A stretch of 64,000 nt of DNA from Halichondria panicea. Lineage: Eukaryota > Porifera > Demospongiae > Suberitida > Halichondriidae. The notes under the pieces were generated by a model. The model saw nothing but the letters and a program-made list of their open reading frames with translations, did not search any database and was not told the DNA's origin. The position numbers and the translations under genes were made by a program. This document shows positions 58,100-64,000 of this stretch, piece by piece (the stretch's first letter is position 1; the number at the start of each line of letters is the position of its first letter). Location of the stretch: assembly GCF_963675165.1 (NCBI RefSeq), contig NC_087381.1, positions 3,100,001 to 3,164,000 of the forward strand. Reading direction: 5' to 3'.

Positions 58100-59210
58100 T
58101 TTACGTCTCTACCACCCACCACTCCATATAATATGCACGAGCAAATTCTCATAAGCTGTAGTTTGTGATTATTGATCCAGACAGTACCATTTCTTTACTG
58201 ACCCCATCCCACTAACGTTTTGGGTTGATGGGCCAATTCTTTTGACTGGAAATGCTCCATATGAAGGTATAAGCAAGAAACGGTTGTTTATAATATATCA
58301 TGCAGTGCATAATTTATGATAGCTTAGACGTACCTATAATATGCACTGGAAGCATCTCCCACCATCACTGGAATACATTCTGGACCTGCATTATCACAAC
58401 AGTTCCTCAGAATTGGAAGGTCCCGCAACAGCCAGTATCATAGCCAGCATCAGTGAAGCATCCAGTACATGAATTGGGCTTAGCTGCAACCAGTATCATT
58501 TTAAGGTGATGTCTTTAGCAAATGGAAAGTAAGATGATTTAAAATTATTTTGCCTATTATTCTTTTTCAAAAAGTCAGCCTATTATTCCAGTTTGGTGTA
58601 CCAGTTTAAAGACAATGAAAATACAATTTATTTGTAGGTGTATTGATAGCACTACCTGAGGTAGCCTCGTTCCCAGCCTCGTTGTCTCTAGCTAGTATTT
58701 TTCAACTTAAAAAAAACGGCCGGGACCGAGGCTATACCTGAGGTAGCATTACAGAAAGTGAAATATAATCCTCCGTGCCAAAAGAGAAAATACTCATCCA
58801 TGCCTGCTTAGTGACTAGTGCTTACAGTACAGATCCAGTCTATCTAGCTACATTATAAGTAGCGGCCTCGATCCCAGGCTAACTTCCTTGAAGAGTGGAG
58901 GCCAGTGAAGGAGACTACATTATAAGATGTGAAATCAGACTCTGAGGGTCAAATTATATGCTACCCTATATTATTCTCAATTAAGTCTCCCTATTATGCT
59001 AACTCAGGCGTAGTCTTGCTGATTGTGCGCATGTGTCTTGTAAGATTTGGTAAAGATCACAAGTCCCAAAAGCAAATTATTGTGCCGGTCAGTCCCTCGT
59101 GACACCATGTACCAGGAGTGCATGAATATTCATGACTGTACGTACAGACTTTGATTCAAGACTAAGCATTGTATCTTTGCTGAACAGAGATACTTTATTA
59201 ATATTTTCAT
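58100..59210. other. Gene-free stretch
   Basis: Contains the MITE at 58662-58734 and a partial TAGCCTCGATCCCAGGC-type end near 58862. No gene recognised. Confidence 0.45.
58662..58734. mobile_element. Short MITE with exact 9-bp target duplication
   Basis: 73 bp from TAGCCTCGTTCCCAGCC to GGGACCGAGGCTA, flanked by TACCTGAGG at 58653-58661 and 58735-58743. Confidence 0.9.
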
Positions 59211-59211
59211 C

Positions 59212-62200
59212 ATGAAGATTACCATCTTACTGACTGCTGTTGTATACTTGGCTGCAGTGAGTTATTTCTGTGTGTGATATTAGACTATAAAACTACACAT
59301 TCACTGTTGCTGCTGTTAAAGTATTTCAGCTACAATACTCTCTTTCCAGGCAAACCCACTGCAGAATGTCTCCACCCTGCATTGCACTGGTGAATGTCAG
59401 CAAGGAGGTATGTATAATTATATATAAGTTGGTGGCAGCACGTAATACCACATGCATGCATGCTTAATCCATGACTCAGTGCACTCTAAGTTACAGCATT
59501 TGCATTGTGGTTAGAATCTTGCCTTATTGTTAATACTGCTTGTTTTTTGAGCAATTAATAATTATTATTGTGTAGTCACCCACTGATATTGTAAGCAGAA
59601 ACTTTTTTAAGTTATGCTTAATAATTTATTGTCATGTGTGCATGTGCTTATAATAAATTGTCAGTTTGTATCATTTATTTTAGCCAAAGCCCCTCTGATG
59701 AATCGAGTGATGCGTCTCAAGCTCAAAGAGCACGAGGAGTGTGTGAAGGAACACCAATGCCCTACTGTAGCACCAGCTCTTAGCGACACACCGTGTGTGA
59801 GTGGAAGGGCAGGGGAATACGAGTGCAGCAATGTGGATCTTCTCTCTTTTGTGCCGCTGAAAGACATGGGTTGCAATGGAGACGGAAATGATATCTGGGG
59901 CTGGACTGACTCTGATACAAAGAAAGAATACGCTATTGTTGGCTGTCAAGATGGTACATCGTTTGTGGATATCACTGAGCCCACAAAACCAGTAGTGATG
60001 GGTTTCATGAAGACACAGACAGTTTCTAGTTTGTGGAGAGATATTAAGGTAATTGAGGTTTGTTGTTTAAGTTGTAAGACAATACAATAAACACTGTCTG
60101 TGGGTCATTGTTCAAATTATTCATTAATTTTATTATACCCACACACAACTTGGTCATGACTCTAATTAGCACTAACATGTGACCAGTACACACAGCATTA
60201 TGAATACTGCATGCATGCACTGACAGATTTCTTAAGCAGACTTTTTTAGTATATATAATTACTGTGTAGGTATTCAAAGACCATGCCTTTGTAGTAAGTG
60301 AGGCACGCAACCATGGAATGCAAGTGTACGACCTAACAGAACTCAGGAATCTCATTCCTGGCCAAATTTATGAGCTAACACCCACTGTATACTACTCAGA
60401 AATGGGTAACACACACAATATTGTTGCTAATGAAGAGACAGGTTTCATGTATGCTGTTGGTACAAGTACTTGCCGTGGAGGACTTCACATGATTGATGTG
60501 AAAGATCCAAAAGATCCGAAATTTGTGGGCTGTTTTGCGGGAGATGGATACGTTCATGACGCTCAGTGTGTGATCTATAAAGGACCAGATGAGAAGTACA
60601 CTGGCATGGAGATCTGCTTCTGTTACAATGAGGACACTCTTACTATCGTAGATGTAACTAATAAGAATGAACCGAAACAGCTAGCAACAAAGCCCTATGC
60701 TGGCTCTCAGTACACACATCAGGTCAGTGCTGCATGCTTTGTCATTAACAACTGTACTATATAAGTACGCCTTTGGCATTGGATGTTTGGACGGTTCATT
60801 CACAACTTATTTTTCAAGGTATACTGCACAAGAACCAGTAATGAAAGAAACCGCTATAGCTTCAGTATAATTGTAGTTTTATGGACTCTCTTTCTTGTTA
60901 ACTTTAGGGATGGCTGAACGAGGAGCAGTCTCATCTTCTTATGAATGATGAACTGGATGAAATGTACGGATCCAGAAAGAATACTCGCAGTATGATTTGG
61001 AACGTGAAGGATCTTGCTAATCCGACGCTTGTGGATAGTTTTTATTCAGAGAAGGAGGCAGTTGATCATAACCTGTACATTAGGTGAGATAATTATACTG
61101 CATGGTATAATTTATTATTATAATTATGCATGCATGCATGATCAATGTATCGTATATATGAAAATGTGTAGTATAAAATGTGTGTGTTATATCATCGTCG
61201 GGTTTTGAAATCAAGATTCTTTCTTGTCACAATTGCGAGTTTTTGAATAGCTAGATCGCAAACAAGAGACACGCAAAGAGTGAGCATGTGCATGCAATTC
61301 GCAATACAACCAATGCAAAGCGTTTAATTGTCATAATTTGCCGATTATAACTACGAATTTTCAAATACTTAAGTTGTATGTTGTCACATTCTTTTGTTTT
61401 TACAGGGGAAAACTGGCTTATGAGTCTAACTACAGTGCTGGACTGCGTATCCTAAACATCGAGACTATAACTAACACTGATCCAAAGCTAGAAGAAGTTG
61501 GATTCTTTGATGTGTCCCCAGAGCACAATGGAGTCACATTTAATGGTGCCTGGTCAGCGTATGTCTATTTTGAAAGCCAAAGTATCATAGTGAGCAGGTG
61601 AGCATGATTTAGGGTCCAGAGTTTTGTGGCTAAAGCATAATACCGTATAGCGGGTATATTTCGAGGGTATAAATGTTCGCGGTTTTCGCGGATTGAGCCT
61701 GTACCGCGAAAATTTATACCCACGAAAATTTATAATAGTAGGCATGTTCAGTATTATGGATTCGAGGCTAACAGTGTGGAGGTACAGCTGCATGTTGATG
61801 TGCCAAAAGGCTGGAACTCAGACCACGAAAATAAAATCCACGAAATCCTTTGTAATGGTCCATGGATCCGCGAAAATTTATACCCTCGAAATATACCCGC
61901 TATACGGTATGACTTACATAATTATTATAATAATAACATTACGTTTTGGTTAGCATATAATTATAACCAGGAGCACATGCACACATGAGGGGATGGAGCG
62001 TCTTACTACGCGGATTCTGTATTGTCTGGCTATATTATGTACAAATCATGCCATACATGTATGTCAAACCGCTATATAAGTGCTGCTGACATTGTTCATT
62101 GTACTTCAATCAAACGTGTTATCAGCCACACATCTAGTACAGAGCACTTAGCATACGTTACAAACAAGGAAATGTCGTATAGAGGATAGTGAATCCGCAA

Positions 62201-63603
62201 TACTATGGATAGTAAGACTATGGATAGTAAGACGCTCCACCTCCTCATCTGTTCCTAATTATAATGTATAACGCGAAATTTTCGAGGCACTTATATTCGT
62301 GGAATGTCCTCTAAAAGTGGATATTAAATTAAGCTCCTCGAAATTTCACGCTGTACAACATCCAATAAAACTGTCGCGTGTACTCGTGGGTAAGAATTAT
62401 GCTGATGTAATGGCCACTTATATTATAAGAATAATAGACAGCTAGGATTTGGTCAATAGTATATATGCTTGGTTCTTGAGTTATGCCTAGTTTTACTTAC
62501 TTGGAATGCCATTGCAGCCTTTTCAAAAGAGTGCGTAGAAAAACGTGTCTATGCAGTGTTCCTACTCTACTTAGTGGTTAGCTCTGCACTAGAAAGAACG
62601 CTAGCTATTGGTAGCTGTAAGGGTGAGAATAGAGCTGCAAGGCTCTGCTGATGCAGCCATTAATTTTAGACTTTTTAAACAATCATGGTCGATCATCCCA
62701 CTCTTTGTGATTCTGGATACTGCCTGCGCAGCAAAATCTGATCATCCTCTGACAATAATAATAAGCTATTAGTTAGTATAGCTTTATGTTATTGTTTTTC
62801 TTGTAAACCGTATCGGGTTTTACCACTGTTGTGGCTGACGAGGGTCTGAAGGAAGCTTGAAGCTTATCGAGTCAGATCTCCCGGGACCTCCCCAGCTTTA
62901 CATCTCATCCGTCAGGATGCAGTGGACAGTAGTGAATATACTGAACACCTATACTTGTTTTTCAAGCCAGAGTGAACTCCTTAGAAATGCATGTGTTCGG
63001 AGGCTAATACTCCTTGGAAAATGTTTCCTCTACTGATAGGACTCGAACTCTCAACCTTCCGATCTTGAGTCTAGTGCTTTACCCACTGGCCGTGCATGCA
63101 CCAGTAGCTCTTTAACACCTCCACCGACGCATCAGCACCCGCAGTGCTTTCATCCCATTAGTCTTGCCTCCCACTACTAGTCTAAAGTGAAGAACCCTCC
63201 CTTAAAGAGACAGTTGAGTTATTGGGTGAGAAGGTGGGGCTAAGTAAAAAAAGCAGATATAATCCACTGCATTTACACACATGCAGTGCAACATGCTATC
63301 CATGGTAGTGATGCCCTATATAGCTATAGAGCACTGGTTTACTTTGATCTACCCACTCACTGGGCAACAATGGGCTATTATTTTGGAATTTGCATGCATG
63401 TACCTATAGCCCGTGATGGTTTATGAAGACATAGTATTATTACTGAATCCAATCGCATTGCTTGCATAATTAGGGGAGTATTGTGATTAATTGTGTGTAT
63501 GATTTTTCCTCCTATTATTTAACTGACCATGGTGATAATTCGTCACTGCAGCATTGAGAGAGGACTGTTCGTGCTCAAGTACACTGGGCCAGAAGCTATG
63601 TAA
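59212..63603 (+). CDS. Secreted LVIVD-repeat / choice-of-anchor-B family protein, seven exons
   Basis: Exons 59212-59256, 59350-59407, 59684-60048, 60270-60722, 60908-61083, 61406-61597 and 63552-63603 join in phase to 446 aa. Residues 1-15 (MKITILLTAVVYLAA) are a signal peptide. After a Cys-containing linker comes a predicted beta-propeller of LVIVD-like repeats: EYAIVGCQDGTSFVDITEPT, FVVSEARNHGMQVYDLTEL, RGGLHMIDVKDPKDPKFVGC, DTLTIVDVTNKNEPKQL, and GLFVLKYTGPEAM at the end. HNIV, VHDAQC, YTHQGWLN and VDHNLYIRG are the histidine-rich signature blocks of the choice-of-anchor-B family, best known from bacteria and some eukaryotes. The biochemical role is unknown. Intron 6 (1.95 kb) carries a MITE, a dispersed repeat and a SINE. 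Confidence 0.88.
61641..61909. mobile_element. TACCGTATAGCGGG-type TIR element in intron 6
   Basis: Inverted ends TACCGTATAGCGGGTATATT (followed by TCGAGGGTATAAA) and TTTATACCCTCGAAATATAC (followed by CCGCTATACGGTA). Internal CGCGAAAATTTATACC blocks repeat. It is the best preserved member of the family here. Confidence 0.85.
62264..62357. repeat. Diverged TACCGTATAGCG-type hairpin
   Basis: GTATAACGCGAAATTTTCGAGG and CCTCGAAATTTCACGCTGTAC arms (each within the same family pattern), with decayed ends. Confidence 0.6.
62462..62710 (+). repeat. Dispersed repeat, 3' part
   Basis: Homologous to the 3' half of 37262-37640 and 54472-54960: TTGCAGCCTTTTCAAAAGAG, CTAGCTATTGGTAGCTG, AAGGCTCTGCTGATGCAGCC. 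Confidence 0.7.
62800..63105 (-). repeat. tRNA-derived SINE
   Basis: On the minus strand, a Pol III A box-like CGGCCAGTGGGTAAAGCAC (63074-63092 region) and B box-like GAGTTCGAGTCC (63039-63050) are spaced as in a tRNA. The arms do not fold into a good tRNA, so it is a tRNA-derived repeat head. A body with TAGAGGAAACATTTTCC and CTGGGGAGGTCCCGGGAG follows. A neighbouring CACCGACGCATCAGCACCC block (63115-63160) is repeated elsewhere and may belong to it. Confidence 0.6.
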
Positions 63604-64000
63604 TTACTATTACTGCAAGTCTTGAGCAGAAACTGTATAAACTATATAAAAAAAACTCTAAACTATATAAATAATACTACTGTTTTTTCACAGTGCATGT
63701 AATTGATTTTTGCAAGTATAATTATGTATAGACGTCTATATAATTACATATACCTATACATATAGCTTTCTTATTCTAGTGACAACTATAATGATGTGTG
63801 TCTATACTACCCATACTGCTTTGAAACTTCTATTTGATTAAAATGCGCTCATGATGTTTCAGTATACGAATCTATTAAATCATGCACTTAACCTTATGCA
63901 CATGAGCAAAAATAAATTCCATCAAGATACAATCATTATACAATCAAACATGCATGCATAATTATAAACTACGTGTCGGTATAATTATTGTTTGTCCACA

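Noticed and set aside
63030-63105. tRNA gene on the minus strand
   Set aside because: The boxes are tRNA-like, but the T arm, anticodon stem and acceptor stem do not pair well. It is better read as a tRNA-derived SINE.

Overview
This window looks like part of a sponge (probably demosponge) nuclear genome. The DNA is A+T-rich. Genes are split by GT-AG introns with consistent phases, and are metazoan in type (ESCRT-III CHMP2A, MATH-BTB, 2-5A synthetase, death-fold adaptor). The space between and inside genes is packed with short inverted-repeat transposons. No bacterial operon, CRISPR array or credible tRNA/rRNA gene was found. The species assignment is inference.

Layout: 1-2582 (+) is the 3' part of a CHMP2A gene. 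3126-4238 (-) is an intronless MATH-BTB gene. 4281-14600 is gene-free apart from a broken piece of a metalloprotease gene (6829-7060), and holds nested mobile elements and a diverged repeat array. 14714-16564 (+) is a four-exon secreted zinc metalloprotease. 16565-20990 is repeats. 21270-22931 (-) is a broken death-domain gene split by a mobile element. 25460-33789 (-) is a two-exon TPR-CHAT protease gene with a 5.3 kb intron. It diverges from 34222-39278 (+), a nine-exon gene for a death-fold adaptor with three predicted membrane helices. 40968-43380 (+) is a decayed DIRS-like retroelement. 43978-45537, 47992-49383 and 53917-54430 (all -) are three 2'-5' oligoadenylate synthetase (OAS) copies: one intact, one frameshifted, one truncated. 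55900-58090 has exon-like fragments of unknown genes. 59212-63603 (+) is a seven-exon secreted LVIVD/choice-of-anchor-B protein.

As a group, the TPR-CHAT protease, the death-fold membrane adaptor, the disrupted death-domain gene and the OAS cluster form a roughly 33 kb neighbourhood of innate-immunity and cell-death type genes. The head-to-head TPR-CHAT/adaptor pair is the best candidate for an undescribed module: a caspase-like peptidase and a membrane-tethered death-fold protein share one 432-bp promoter, which itself carries a transposon insertion. A joint function is inference from domain content and arrangement.

A second theme is mobile DNA. At least seven foldback elements (mostly starting TAGYCTC) are bounded by exact 9-bp target duplications. 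Other families have TA or TAA duplications, and several have landed in exons, introns or promoters.
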